This document shows, one piece after another, positions 1 through 16,600 of a stretch of 64,000 nucleotides of DNA (positions are counted from its first letter, which is position 1; each line of letters begins with the position of its first letter). The notes below the pieces were generated by a model. That model saw nothing but the letters and a program-made list of their open reading frames with translations. It searched no databases and was not told the origin of the DNA. The translations under genes and the position numbers were made by a program. Origin of the DNA: Strigops habroptila (lineage: Eukaryota > Chordata > Aves > Psittaciformes > Psittacidae); the NCBI RefSeq assembly GCF_004027225.2, contig NW_022651109.1:124001-188000 (forward strand). Reading direction: 5' to 3'.

Positions 1-343
1 CCTTTGGGTGCCATATGGGAGGTTATGGAGGTCCCATTGTGGGTTTGGGGGGGGGTCCAGGGTGGGGCTTGGGGTGCAGGGGGGTCATTTGGGTGCTCTG
101 TGGCTGTGTTGGGAGTTATGGGGGGTCCCTGGGGGGGGACAGAGGGGATCTAAGGGGTCCTTTGGGTGCTATATGGGGGGGGGTTGGGTGCCTCATGGGG
201 GGCTTGGGGGGTCCTTGGGGTCCCAATGTGGGGTTTGGGGGGTCCCATGTTGGGTTATGGGATGCCCCATAGTGGGTTATGGGGTGTCCCCCCCCCCCAT
301 CACCCCCTTTAAATGAGCCCGTCCATGCGTGTCCCCCCCCCAG

Positions 344-2977
344 CCCATCAATGGGGCGGCCGCATCCTGGGGGGCAGCTCGTGCCCGCAGGGGGGCCACG
401 AGGGCCTCGTGCTGCTGCTGCACTTTGGCTCCGCCTACTGCGGGGGGGCGCTGCTGGGGCCCGAGTGGGTGCTGAGCGCCGCCCATTGCGAGGCCAGGTC
501 AGGGGGGCAACGGGGGCAACGGGGGCAATGGGGGCAACGGGGGTGATGGGGGCAATGGGGGCAATGGGGACAAGGGGGGCAATGGGGGGAATGGGGGGAA
601 TGGGGCAATGGGGGTAATGGGGGGTAATGGGGGCAATGGGGGTAATGGGGCAATGGGGGGAATGGGGGTGATGGGGGCAATGGGGGGAATGGGGGCAATG
701 GGGGTAATGGGGCAATGGGGGTAATGGGGGGTAATGGGGGCAATGGGGGTAATGGGGCAATGGGGGCAATGGGGGGAATGGGGGTAATGGGGGTAATGGG
801 GCAATGGGGGCAATGGGGGGAATGGGGGCAATGGGGTAATGGGGCAATGGGGGTAATGGGGGCAATGGGGGCAATGGGGGCAATGGGGCAATGGGGGGAA
901 TGGGGGGAATGGGGGGCAATGGGGGTAATGGGGGGAATGGGGGTAATGGGGGCAATGGGGGTAATGGGGGTAATGGGGGGATGGGGGGAATGGGGGTAAT
1001 GGGGGGAATGGGGGGAATGGGGGCAATGAGTCAATGGGAGCGATGGGGGCAATGGGGGTAATGTGGGAAATGGGGGCAATGGGGGCAACGGGGGCAATGG
1101 GGGGAATGGGGACAATGGGGGTAATGGAGGGGAATGGGGCAATGGGTCAATGGGGGGAATGGGGGTAATGGGGGGTAATGGGGGCAATGGGGGGAATGGG
1201 GTCAATGGAGGCAATGGGGGCAACGGGGGCAATGGGGGTAATGGGGGGAATAGGGGGCAATGGGGGGAATGGGGGGTAAAGGGGGCAATGGGGGCAATGG
1301 GGGGAATGGGGGGAATGGGGGCAATGGGTTAATGGGGGGTAATGGGGCAATGGGTTAATGGGGGGTAATGGGGCAATGGGGGTAATGGGGGCAATGGGGG
1401 CAATGGGGGGCAATGGGGGCAATGGGGCTACACTGGGAGGGGATTGGGAGGGCAAGTGGGGTCCCTCCATGCCCACGTCCCACCACAACCCCATCCCCAG
1501 GAGATGCCACCACGTCCCCTCCATGTCCCCACGTCCCTCCAGGGACCACATCCAGGTCCACCTCCCACCACGTCCATCACGTCCCCCCATGCCCATGTCC
1601 CCCCCCAACCATGTCCCCCCCCCAACCATGTCCCCCCCAACCATGTCCCCCCCCAACCATGTCCCCCCCCACAACCATGTCCCCCCCCACAACCATGTCC
1701 CCCCATGTCCCTCCAGCAACATCCAGGTCCTGGCGGGTGCCCACAGCCTGGCGTCCCCCTCGGGCCAGGAGGAGTTCTCGGTGGCCGTGGCCACCGTTGT
1801 CCACCCCGGCTTCAGTGACTCCAGCTACGCCCATGACCTGATGCTGCTGCGCCTGGAGCCACCGTTGAGCAGCTCCAGCTCCATCCAACCCTTTGTCCTA
1901 CCTGAGGCCCCAGTGGCCACCGGGGCCAACTGCACCGTCATGGGCTGGGGCACCACCACCAGCCCCGAGGGTACGGCCAAGGGCTGGAGACACCAAGATC
2001 CCTTGGGTTGGCTGGTGGCATCTCCAAGGGGTTGGAGACACCAACCTCCATTGGGTTGGCTGGTGCCATCTCCAACGGGTTGGAGACCTCAATGGCCAAG
2101 GGGTTGGAAGCCTCAAGTGCATTGGGTTGGCTGGTGGCATCTCCGAGGGGTTGGAAGCCTCAAGTGCATTGGGTTGGCTGGTGGCATCTCCAGTGAGAAG
2201 GGACCTCAATGGCCAATAGATGGTGGAGGTGGCACCTCAAAGGTGAAGGAACTCGATGGGCAAGGCTTGGAGGCCTCGATCTCCATTGGGTTGGCTGGTG
2301 GCATCTCCAAGGAGAAGGGACCTTGGTGGCCCACCATGACCATGTTCCATTGATGACCATGTCCCACTGACCTCAACCCGCACTGGGTTGGCTGGTGGCA
2401 TCTCCAAGGAGAAGGGACCTCAATGACCAAAGGTTGGAGACCTCAAGTGCATTGGGTTGCCTGGTGGCATCTCCATGGAGATAGGACCCAATGGCCAATG
2501 GGTGATGGAGGTGGCATCTCCAAGGGGTTGGAGACCTCAATCTCCATTGGGTTGCCTGGTGGCATCTCCAAGGGGTCCCCACGTCTCCTTCTGCCCCCAG
2601 AGACCTTCCCTGACACCGTCCAATGTGTCAACATCACGGTGGTCGATGACACCGAGTGTGGCTCCATCTACGGCTCCAAAGTGACCGAGGACATGATGTG
2701 CGCCGGGGCCACCACGGGGGGGAAGGACTCGTGCCAGGTACCCCCATGTCCCCCCACGCCCCATCTCCCCGCGCCCCACATCTCCACGGCCAAGGTCCTC
2801 TCATGGTCCCTCTCTTGTCCCCAGGGTGACTCCGGGGGTCCCCTCATCTGCGATGGGGTCCTTCAGGGCATTGTCTCATGGGGCGACCACCCCTGTGGGC
2901 AGCCGGGGAAGCCGGGGGTCTACACCCGGGTCTACAACTACCTGCCCTGGATCCTGGAGACCATGGGGGAGGCCTGA
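344..2977 (+). CDS. Kallikrein-type serine protease A (5' exon outside window)
   Basis: Secreted trypsin-fold (S1) protease, predicted to cut after Arg or Lys. Exons: 344-497, 1717-1970, 2601-2737, 2825-2977 (stop TGA 2975-2977), all with AG/GT borders. The first visible exon starts in phase 1 and gives the activation site [10 protein letters not shown], then LSAAHC with the catalytic His. The 254-nt exon 3 carries HDLMLLRL with the catalytic Asp and ends in MGWGTTTSP. The 137-nt exon 4 ends KDSCQ, so Asp189 is present. The 153-nt last exon starts GDSGGP with the catalytic Ser. Lengths and phases (I-II-I-0) are those of the KLK family. The signal-peptide exon must lie before base 1. Which mammalian KLK it matches cannot be told by eye. 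Its 3' UTR is almost wholly a minisatellite. Confidence 0.9.
498..1430 (+). repeat. GGGGGCAATGGGGGTAATGG minisatellite in protease A intron
   Basis: Short unit of about 9-11 bases (GGCAATGGGG / GGTAATGGGG) repeated for more than 900 bases, starting almost at the 5' splice site. Runs of 4-6 G at regular spacing give strong G-quadruplex potential on the transcribed RNA. Long open frames here are repeat shadows. Confidence 0.9.
1985..2575 (+). repeat. Minisatellite of protease A intron before exon 4
   Basis: Tandem units of about 50-60 bases built around GGGTTGGCTGGTGGCATCTC followed by CAAGGGGTTGGAGACCTCAA, about ten imperfect copies filling the intron between exons 3 and 4. Confidence 0.85.
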
Positions 2978-2989
2978 GACCTGCTCGTC

Positions 2990-4235
2990 CTGCCATGGAA
3001 CCCACCATAGATCCAACAGAGACCATCTCATCCCACCATGGAACCCACCATAGATCCAACAGAGACCATCTCATCCCACCATGGAACCCACCATAGATCC
3101 AACAGAGACCATCTCATCCCACCATGGAGCCATGGAACCCACCATAGATCCAACAGAGACCATCCCATCCCACCATGGAACCCACCATAGATCCAACAGA
3201 GACCATCTCATCCCACCATGGAACCCACCATAGATCCAACAGAGACCATCTCATCCCACCATGGAGCCATGGAACCCACCATAGATCCAACAGAGACCAT
3301 CTCATCCCACCACGGAACCATGGAACCCACCATAAATCCAACAGAGACCATCTCATCCCACCATGGAGCCATGGAACCCACCATAGATCCAACAGAGACC
3401 ATCTCATCCCACCATGGAGCCATGGAACCCACCATAGATCCAACAGAGACCATCTCATCCCACCATGGAACCCACCATAGATCCAACAGAGACCATCTCA
3501 TCCCACCATGGAGCCATGGAACCCACCATAGATCCAACAGAGACCATCTCATCCCACCATGGAACCCACCATAGATCCAACAGAGACCATCTCATCCCAC
3601 CATGGAGCCATGGAACCCACCATAGATCCAACAGAGACCATCTCATCCCACCATGGAGCCATGGAACCCACCATAGATCCAACAGAAACCATCTCATCCC
3701 ACCATGGAACCCACCACAGATCCAACAGAGACCATCTCATCCCACCGTGGAACCCACCATAGATCCAACAGAGACCATCTCATCCCATCATGGAACCCAC
3801 CACAGATCCAACAGAGACCATCTCATCCCACCATGGAGCCATGGAACCCACCATAGATCCAACAGAGACCATCTCATCCCACCATGGAGCCATGGAACCC
3901 ACCATAGATCCAACAGAGACCATCTCATCCCACCATGGAACCCACCACAGATCCAACAGAGACCATCTCATCCCACCATGGAGCCATGGAACCCACCATA
4001 GATCCAACAGAGACCATCTCATCCCACCATGGAGCCATGGAACCCACCATAGATCCAACAGAAACCATCTCATCCCACCATGGAACCCACCATAGATCCA
4101 ACAGAGACCATCTCATCCCACCATGGAACCCACCATAGATCCAACAGAGACCATCTCATCCCACCATGGAGCCATGGAACCCACCATAGATCCAACAGAG
4201 ACCATCTCATCCCACCATGGATGGACAGACCCCAC
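2990..4235 (+). repeat. 43/51-bp minisatellite in the 3' UTR of protease A
   Basis: About 25 copies of a 43-base unit (core ATAGATCCAACAGAGACCAT), some with an extra 8 bases (AGCCATGG) making 51. The array begins about 12 bases after the stop codon and ends just before the AATAAA at 4247. It should therefore be carried in the mature mRNA. Confidence 0.92.
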
Positions 4236-4246
4236 CACAGACCCCC

Positions 4247-4252
4247 AATAAA
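4247..4252 (+). promoter_or_regulatory. Poly(A) signal of protease A
   Basis: AATAAA directly after the 3' UTR minisatellite; the only canonical signal downstream of the stop at 2977 and before the next repeat array. Confidence 0.75.
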
Positions 4253-4299
4253 TCCCTCCCAGCATCTCTAAGGCATCTCCTGACCCATTGGGAGGACAA

Positions 4300-5385
4300 A
4301 GGGACCCAAAATCAGGTAGAAGTGACCAAAATTGGGGACAAATGACCCAAAATCAGACAGAATTGACCCAAAAATACAGAAGTGACCCCAAACTGGGCAA
4401 AATTGACCTAAAATCGGATAGAAATGACCCAAAACTGGGTAGAAATGACCCAAATTGGGCAGAATTGGGCAAAATCAGATCGAAATGACCCCAAATTGGA
4501 CAGAAATCACCCCAAATTGGGCAAAACCGACCCAAAACCATACAGAAATGACCCAAAACCACAAAAATGATGTAAAATTGGACAGAAGTGACCCCAAATT
4601 GGGCAAAATTGACCTCAAATCGGGTAGAAATGACCCAAAATCGGGTAAAAATGACCCAAAATCAGGCAGAAATGACCCAAATTGGGCAGAATTGGGCAAA
4701 ATCAGGTCGAAATGACCCCACATTGGACAGAAATGACCCAAAATTGGGCAAAACCGACCCAAACCCAGACAGAAATGACCCAAACCCACAAAAATGACGT
4801 AAAATTGGACAGAAATGACCCCAAATTGGGCAAAATTGACCTCAAATCGGGTAGAAATGACCCAAAATCAGGCAGAAATGACCCAAATTGGGCAGAATTG
4901 GGCAAAATCAGGTCGAAATGACCCTACATTGGACAGAAATGACCCCAAATTGGGCAAAACCGACCCAAAACCAGACCGAAATGACCCAAAACCACAAAAA
5001 TGTCGTAAATTGGACAGAAATGACCCCAAATTGGGCAAAATTGACGCAAAATTACAGGAATGACCCAAAATCAAGCAAAATAGACCCCAAATTGGGCAGA
5101 AATAGGCAAAAATGGGCAGAAATGGGCAAAATTGGACAGAAATGACCCAAAATCGTGTAGAAACAACCAAAAAATACAGAAATGATACAAAAATTGGACA
5201 GAATTGACCCAAAATTGGACAGAATTGACCCCAAAACACAAAAATGATGTAAAATTGGACCGAATTGACCCAAAATTGGATAGAAATGACCCAAAATTGG
5301 GCAAAATTGACCCAAACTGGGGCAGAAATGACTCCAAATCGGCCAGAATTGACCCCAAAAGGGCAGAACTGCCCCACACTGGTCC
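4300..5385 (+). repeat. A-rich minisatellite CAGAAATGACCCAAAATTGG
   Basis: Units of about 17-20 bases (AGAAATGACCCAAAAT, GGGCAAAATTGACC) with a longer super-repeat of about 220 bases, visible from returns of CAGAATTGGGCAAAATC at about 4460, 4685 and 4890. Intergenic between proteases A and B. No gene seen. Confidence 0.85.
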
Positions 5386-5739
5386 CAGAGCAGCTCAACG
5401 CCGGTTCCCTATGGGGAGGGAGCCCAATTCCCACCTAATTCCCACCTCCCTCCCCCAATTCCCAGCCTTCTTCCCGCCCCATATCCCATGGGCTCCGTGG
5501 GGCTGAGTCATGGGGCACAGCAGCGTTATGGGGCATTAAGAGGGGGGTAATTAGTGCTGGGGGGTAATTAGAGCCATCAATGGGGCCGGAGGGGCAGGGA
5601 GGAGCCGCGTTGGGATTTGGGAGCGTTCCCGCGTCCCGGATCCCGCCGCCTCCTCCCCAAAGCTCCCGGGATTGAGGCTGGGTTGGGATGGGAGGGACCG
5701 GGCTGGTGCGAGAGTCACGAGAGGCTCGGGTCCAACGTC

Positions 5740-6535
5740 TATCCCGACAGCTATCGCGATATCCCAGTGTCCATCCCGACATCTATCCCGACATCCATTG
5801 TACCATCCATCCCGTCCAATGTCCATCGCATCCATGGCAACATCCCCACTGATTTCCATCCCATCTATCGCATCCACCCCAATGTCCATCCCAGCATCCA
5901 TCCCAACACCTATCCCAACCCATCCCAAGATCCAACCCAACATCCACCCCAATGTCCATCCAACGTCCATCCCAACATCCATCCCAAGATCCCTTCCATC
6001 CATCCCAACCATTCCATCCATGCCAACATCCACCCCAACGTTCATCCCATCCATCCCAACATCCCGACATCCATCCCGACATCCATCCCCTCCACCCCAA
6101 TGTCCACCCAACATCCCAAATCCATCCCATCTGACCAACATCCATCCCAATGTCCATCCAACGTCCATCCCAACATCCATCCAAGATCCCTTTCATCCAT
6201 CCCAACCATTCCATCCATGCCAACATCCACCCCAACGTTCATCCCATCCATCCCAACATCCCGACATCCATCCCCTCCACCCCAATGTCCACCCAACATC
6301 CCAAATCCACCCCATCTGACCAACATCCATCCCAATGTCCATCCCAAATCCCATTGTACATCCCACCATCCATCCCACCATCCCATTGCCCATCTCTACA
6401 TCCACCCCAACACCCATCCCAACATCTCAAGGTCCATCCCATCATCCCGACGTCCACCCCATCATCCCAAACCCATCCCCTGGTCCATCCCATCATCCCA
6501 TGGTCCATCCCGGGCTCCTCCCCCGGGGCGGAGCC
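5740..6535 (+). repeat. CATCC-rich minisatellite
   Basis: Irregular arrays of CATCCCAACATCCATCCC type, including a larger duplicated block (about 5990-6130 recurs at about 6180-6330). Intergenic; 5390-5740 between the two arrays is GC-rich unique sequence with no recognisable gene. Confidence 0.8.
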
Positions 6536-6540
6536 ATCGG

Positions 6541-6637
6541 CACAAAAGCCACCCCCAACAAGCTGGGACACGCCACAACACGCCAGGACACGGCACGGAC
6601 ACGGCACGGACACGCCAAGGACACGCCAGGGACGGGA
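6541..6637 (+). promoter_or_regulatory. Possible promoter and untranslated leader exon of protease B
   Basis: A weak TATA-like CACAAAAG (6541) is followed by a GC-rich stretch ending in GACGGGAG with GTGACA, a usable 5' splice site. The coding exon at 7224 has its own 3' splice site just upstream (CCCCCCCCAG). A non-coding first exon is also seen for protease C, which makes this plausible but unproven. Confidence 0.3.
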
Positions 6638-6644
6638 GGTGACA

Positions 6645-7185
6645 CGGGGGGGGGGACACGGGGGGTGGGATAAGGGGAGGGATAAGGGGGGATATGGGGA
6701 AGGGGAGAGGGGGAGAAGGAGGAAGGAATGAGGAAGGAAGGAGGGAGGAGGAGGAAGAGGGAAGGGGCGGAAGGAGGAAGGAGGGAGGGATGGGAAGGAA
6801 GGAGGAAGGGAAGGTGGGGCGGAAGGAAGTGGGGACAGGAGGAGGTGGAGAGGGTGGGATGGAAGGTGGGAAGGGGGGAAGGAAGGAGCGGGATGAAGGG
6901 GGGAAGGAGGGAGCGGGATGAAGGGGGGAAGGAGGGAGCGGGATGAAGGGGGGGAAGGAAGGAGCAGGATGAAGAGGAGGAAGGAGGGAGCGGGATGAAG
7001 GGGGGAAGGAAGGAGCGGGATGAAGAGGAGGAAGGAAGGAGCGGGATGAAGGGGGGAAGGAGGGAGCGGGATGAAGGGGGGAAGGAGGGAGCGGGATGAA
7101 GGGGGGAAGGAAGGAGCGGGATGAAGAGGAGGAAGGAAGGAGCGGGATGAAGGGGAGAAGGAAGGAGCGGGATGAAGGGCGATGC
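6645..7185 (+). repeat. Purine-only minisatellite (GGAAGGAGCGGGATGAAGGG)
   Basis: More than 500 bases of nearly pure purine on the + strand, the second half a tandem repeat of about 28 bases. Mirror-like purine/pyrimidine tracts of this kind can form triplex (H-DNA). Confidence 0.88.
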
Positions 7186-7223
7186 TGGGACAGACGGACA
7201 CGGGCAGGTCCCCCCCCAGGGCC

Positions 7224-11975
<4,752 letters not shown>

Positions 11976-12009
11976 GACACGCCAAGGACACGTTAACGAC
12001 ACGCTAAGG

Positions 12010-12720
12010 ACACGGGACATGGAGCTGGACCACAACGAGGGACCTACATGGAGCTGGGCCACCACGGACTATGAGTAGGGACAGAACGACATGGAGATGG
12101 ATCACTATGGACCACATATAGGGACATACATGGAGCTGGGCCACCAGAGACCATGGATCTGGACCACCATGGGCCACCATAGACCATCATGGACCATGGA
12201 TCTGGACCACCATGGGCCACCATAGACAATCATGGACCATGGAGCTGGACCACCATAGACCATCATGGACCATGGATCTGGACCACCATGGGCCACCATA
12301 GACCATCATGGACCATGGATCTGGACCACCATGGGCCACCATAGACAATCATGGACCATGGAGCTGGACCACCATAGACCATCATGGACCATGGATCTGG
12401 ACCACCATGGGCCACCATAGACCATCATGGACCATGGAGCTGGACCACCATGGGCCACCATAGACCATCATGGACCATGGATCTGGACCACCATGGGCCA
12501 CCATTGACCATCACGGACCATGGATCTGGACCACCATGGGCCACCATTGACCACATACAGGGCCATCCATGGAGCTGGGCCACCAGAGACTATGAGTAGG
12601 GACACAAGGACATAGACCTGGGTCACCACAGACCATCAGGGACCACCAGAGACTACAAGTAGGGACTCAAAGACACAGACCTGGACCACCATGGACCTGG
12701 GCCACCACACACCACCTCTA
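12010..12720 (+). repeat. Minisatellite in the 3' UTR of protease B
   Basis: Units built from ACCATGGATCTGGACCACC and ATGGGCCACCATAGACCATC (about 40-60 bases), some 12-15 copies. Lies between the stop at 11975 and the poly(A) signal at 12827, as in protease A but with an unrelated unit. Confidence 0.88.
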
Positions 12721-12826
12721 TGGACACAAGCCATGGGGCTGGGCCACCACCCCCCAGCTCTGGAGGCCATGGACATGGTGGGACACACCAGAGCTCCTGA
12801 AGGAGCCACATTGGGGGGGGAGGAAC

Positions 12827-12832
12827 AATAAA
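12827..12832 (+). promoter_or_regulatory. Poly(A) signal of protease B
   Basis: AATAAA in GGAACAATAAAGTAGG, the first canonical signal after the stop codon at 11975. It converges with the - strand signal at 12952, leaving about 120 bases between the two transcript ends. Confidence 0.7.
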
Positions 12833-12951
12833 GTAGGAGCAAACCCAACGTTGAGTGCATCTCTAGGTCCCACCACCCCCAAGAGGTCCCACCATGGTCT
12901 TTGGTGGCCCAAACCCCCTCGGAGATCTTCATGGGCTTCTCCACTAAAGTC

Positions 12952-12957
12952 TTTATT
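12952..12957 (-). promoter_or_regulatory. Poly(A) signal of the synaptophysin-like gene
   Basis: TTTATT on + (AATAAA on -) about 740 bases downstream of the stop codon at 13696. The intervening 12958-13695 is the presumed 3' UTR. It contains a cluster of CCAAT/ATTGG motifs between about 13190 and 13380. Confidence 0.65.
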
Positions 12958-13695
12958 GAAGGAGACACCACAAAGGGGGGAGATGGGGGCCAGGGACCCC
13001 CCTGGAGGTGGCCCCAAGGGGGCATCAAGGGCGTGGTTGGAGATGACCTCAAGGGGCTCCAGCAAGTGATGGTCACCTCAAATATGGCTGCCCAAGGGGG
13101 GGGAGAAGGGCAGGAGGAGTGTGATGGTGGAGGAGATGGGGGGGGACCAAGATGGCCGCCACGTCTCCCATCCCCACCGCTGCCAGCGGCCAATCAGAGG
13201 CCACCAATGGTCACCTCCAGGTCTCCACCTGATTGGCCGAGCCCTTCTTGCTCCCGCCCCATTGGTGGTCCCCAAGCCCACGTGATCTCCGTTGAGCTCC
13301 ACGCCACCCAATGAGGATGAGGCCGAAGCTCAAGCCGCCCAATCCTGAGCGAGACCACACGGGAAAGGACCAATCGGGGCCAAGCTGGGGCCGTGGCTGC
13401 TCGAGCGAAGCCCTGGAGAAGCCACCTCCTGGCGCAGAAGAACCCACCTGAGATGTGGTTGAACCCAGAACCCACGTCCTCACCTCACCCATGGCCTGAT
13501 CCTCACCCCCCCATGGGTCCCCTCCACCCCCCTGCCCCACGAGGACCACATGGACCTTCCTCTATCTCCTCCCATGGGAGGAGCAGAAGCTTCACCCACC
13601 ACCCAAAAGCAGCTCCAAAGGGCCCCCATTGACCTAAAGGAGCCGGAGGCAGGAGGTGGCCACCACCGGGGGGGCGGTGGGACGTGCGATGGAGG

Positions 13696-16600
13696 TTACA
13701 TGGGGCCGGGGGCCGGGGGGGCCGGCGGTTGGTGGAACTTGGTCTCCTTGAAGACGAACCAGGAGCTGCCGAGCCAAAGGATGAGGTTGAGGAAGCCAAA
13801 GACCTGATGGGGGGGGGAAGGGGATGGAGATGTGAGACCAAGCGCCAGGAGCAAGGGGACAACCTCAGGCTGGGGCAGAGCAAGGGTCTCATTGGGGTCT
13901 CAAGAGGTTCCTCAAGGAGGAACCCAAAAAGGGGCCCCCAAAGGGTTCTCAAGAGGTTCCTCAAGAAGCTCCTCAAAAGGGGCCTCAAGAAGCTCCATCA
14001 AGAAGCTCCTCAGGAGGTTCCTCAAGAGGGACCCCAGAAGGTTCCTCAAGAGGCTCAATAGGGCCCAGCAAGAAGCTCAACAGGCTCCTCAAAGAGGTTC
14101 CTCAAGAAGGAACCCAAAAAGGGCCCCCAAAGGGTTCTCAAGAGGTTCCTCAAGAGGGTTCCTGAAGAAGCTTCTCAAAAGTGGCCTCAAGAAGCTCAAG
14201 AGGTTCCATCAAGAAGCTCCTCAAGAGGATCCCTAAGAGGTTCCATCAAGAAGAAACCCAAAAGGTCCCCAAGAGACTCCCCAAAAGGGGCCTCAAGAAG
14301 CTCCTTAAGAAGCTCTTGATGGAACCCATTGAAGAGCCTCTAAAGGAGCTTCTTGAGGAACCTCTTTAAGGAACCTCTTGAGGAACCTCTTAAGGAGCTT
14401 CTTGATGCAACTGACGGAAGAACCTCAAGAGGTTCCTCAAGAGGGTCCCCAAAAGCTCCTCAAGAAGGAACCCTAAAGGGTCCCCAAAAGGGTCCCCAAG
14501 AGGTTCCTCAAGAGGTTCCATCAAGAAGCTCCTCGATGGAACCAATTGAGCTTCTTGAGAAGTTCCTCAAGAGGGTCCCCAAAAGGCTCCTCAGAAGGTT
14601 CCTCCCACCCTCCCCCCCCCAAGCACCCACCACGGAGACGTTGAGGGCGCCCATGGGGGTGGCCCCGTCGCGGTGGCACGTCACAGCCGGGGGGTGGCAG
14701 TGGGGCAGAGGAGCCGCCACCGAGGCCTTGATGTCCGTCAGCGCCTTGGCCCAGGCCGACGAGGCCACCAGCCACAGGAAGGAGAAGGCCGCGGTGGCCA
14801 AGAAGTCCTGTGGGAGACATGGGAGAGGTCAGGAGGTAGGAGAGGACACTGGGGGTGGGCATCAGATCCCGTGGGGCAGAGGAGGGATGTGGTGGACATC
14901 AAGTGTTATGGAGCTTGGGGGTCCAGAGGACCATTGTGGTGGCCCCCAAGACCTAGAGACATGGAAGGAGACCCCAAAAGTGGTGGGGAACATGGTGGAC
15001 ACCAAGTGTTATGGAGCCTGGAGGTGCAGAGGACAATGGTGGTGGCCCCCAAGACCTAGAGACATGGAAGGAGACCCCAAAAGTGGTGGGGAACATGGTG
15101 GACACCAAGTGTTATGGAGCTTGGAGGTGCAGAGGACAATGGTGGTGAAGCCCAAGAGGCATAAACATGGAGGGAGACCCCAAAACTATGGGGTTGGAGA
15201 GGAGGAACATGGTGGACACCAAGTGCTATGGAGCTTGGAGGTCCAGAGACATAGGGGGGGACCCCAAAAGTGGGGTTGGGAGAGGACAATGATGGTGGAC
15301 ACCACGTGTTCTGGAGCCCGGCGGTGCAGAGGACCATTGTGGTGGGCCCCAAACCGTGGTGGGACCCCAAAGGCAAGAAGGGCCGATCCTTACCCTGTGT
15401 CCTGTCCATGGCAGCAGGAGGAGAGAAGGTCAAAGGAGGGTTATGGAGCAGCCCCAATGTCCCACCCCCCGTCCCACCCCACCAGGGGCACCTCCCAGGC
15501 GCAAAGGCTGATGGGATTGGAGGCCCATGGGAGCAATGGGGGGAGCTGGGCTGGGATTGGGGGGCGAGGAGGTGGTGGGTGACCAATGGGAGGGCAGGAG
15601 AGGAGCGAGGTGGTGGATGGAGAACACCAACATGGGTGGATGGTGATTGGATGGTGGTTGGATGGAAGTTGGATGATGGTGGATGGTGATTGGATGATGG
15701 CGGGTGAAGGTTGGATGATGTTGGATGGTGATTGGATGGATGGAAGATGGTGGGACAATGGTTGGATGGTGATTGGATGATGGTGGATGGTGATTGGATG
15801 GTGGTGGATGAAGGTTGGATGATGGTGGATGGAGGCTGGATGATGGTGGATGGTGATTGGATGTATGGAAGATGGTTGGACAATGGTTGGATGGTGATTG
15901 GATGGAGGTTGGATGGTGGTGGATGGTGATTGGATGGATGGAAGATGGTTGGATGAAGGTTGGATGATGGTGGATGGTGATTGGATGGATGGATGAAGGT
16001 TGGATGGTGACTGGATGATGGTGGATGGTGGTGGATGGTGATTGGATGGAGGTTGGATGATGGTGGATGGTGACTGGATGATGATGGATGAAGGTTGGAT
16101 GGATGGAAGATGGTTGGATGAAGGTTGGGTGGTGATTGGATGATGGTGGGTGAAGGTTGGATGATGGTGGATGGTGACTGGATGGATGGAAGATGGTTGG
16201 ATGAAGGTTGGATGAAGGTGGATGATGGTGGATGAAGGTTGGATGATGCTGGATGAAGGTTGGATGAAGGTGCATGAAAGTTGGATGATGGTTGGATGAA
16301 GGTGGATGATGGTGGATGAAGGTGGATGAAGGTGGATGAAGGTGGATGAAGGTGGATGATGGTGAATGATGGTGAATGAAGGCGGCTGAAGGTTGGATGA
16401 AGGTTGAATGACGATGGCTGAAGGTTGGATGATCCTGGATGACAACATCTGAAGACCAGATGACCGAGGAACCCCCCAGGACCCCACCCCCCCCCCCGCT
16501 CGCTCCCACCCCTGGAGAAGACTCACGGCCAGCGGGAGCCTCCCCCCGGCGCCCCGGTACAGGTGCAGGTAGCCCAGGTAGAGCGCCAGGGCCCCCAGGC

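Noticed and set aside
3175-4138. Repeat proteins of PTIDPTETISSHHG type on + and DLWWVPW type on -
   Set aside because: Both strands are open because of the minisatellite; it lies after a stop codon in the 3' UTR of protease A.
2990-4235. CRISPR-like array of 43-bp repeats
   Set aside because: There are no unique spacers between the units and the DNA is vertebrate; it is a minisatellite.
14353-15582. Open frame of about 400 codons on + within the synaptophysin-like gene
   Set aside because: Antisense to exon 4 and satellite introns of the - strand gene; no independent support.
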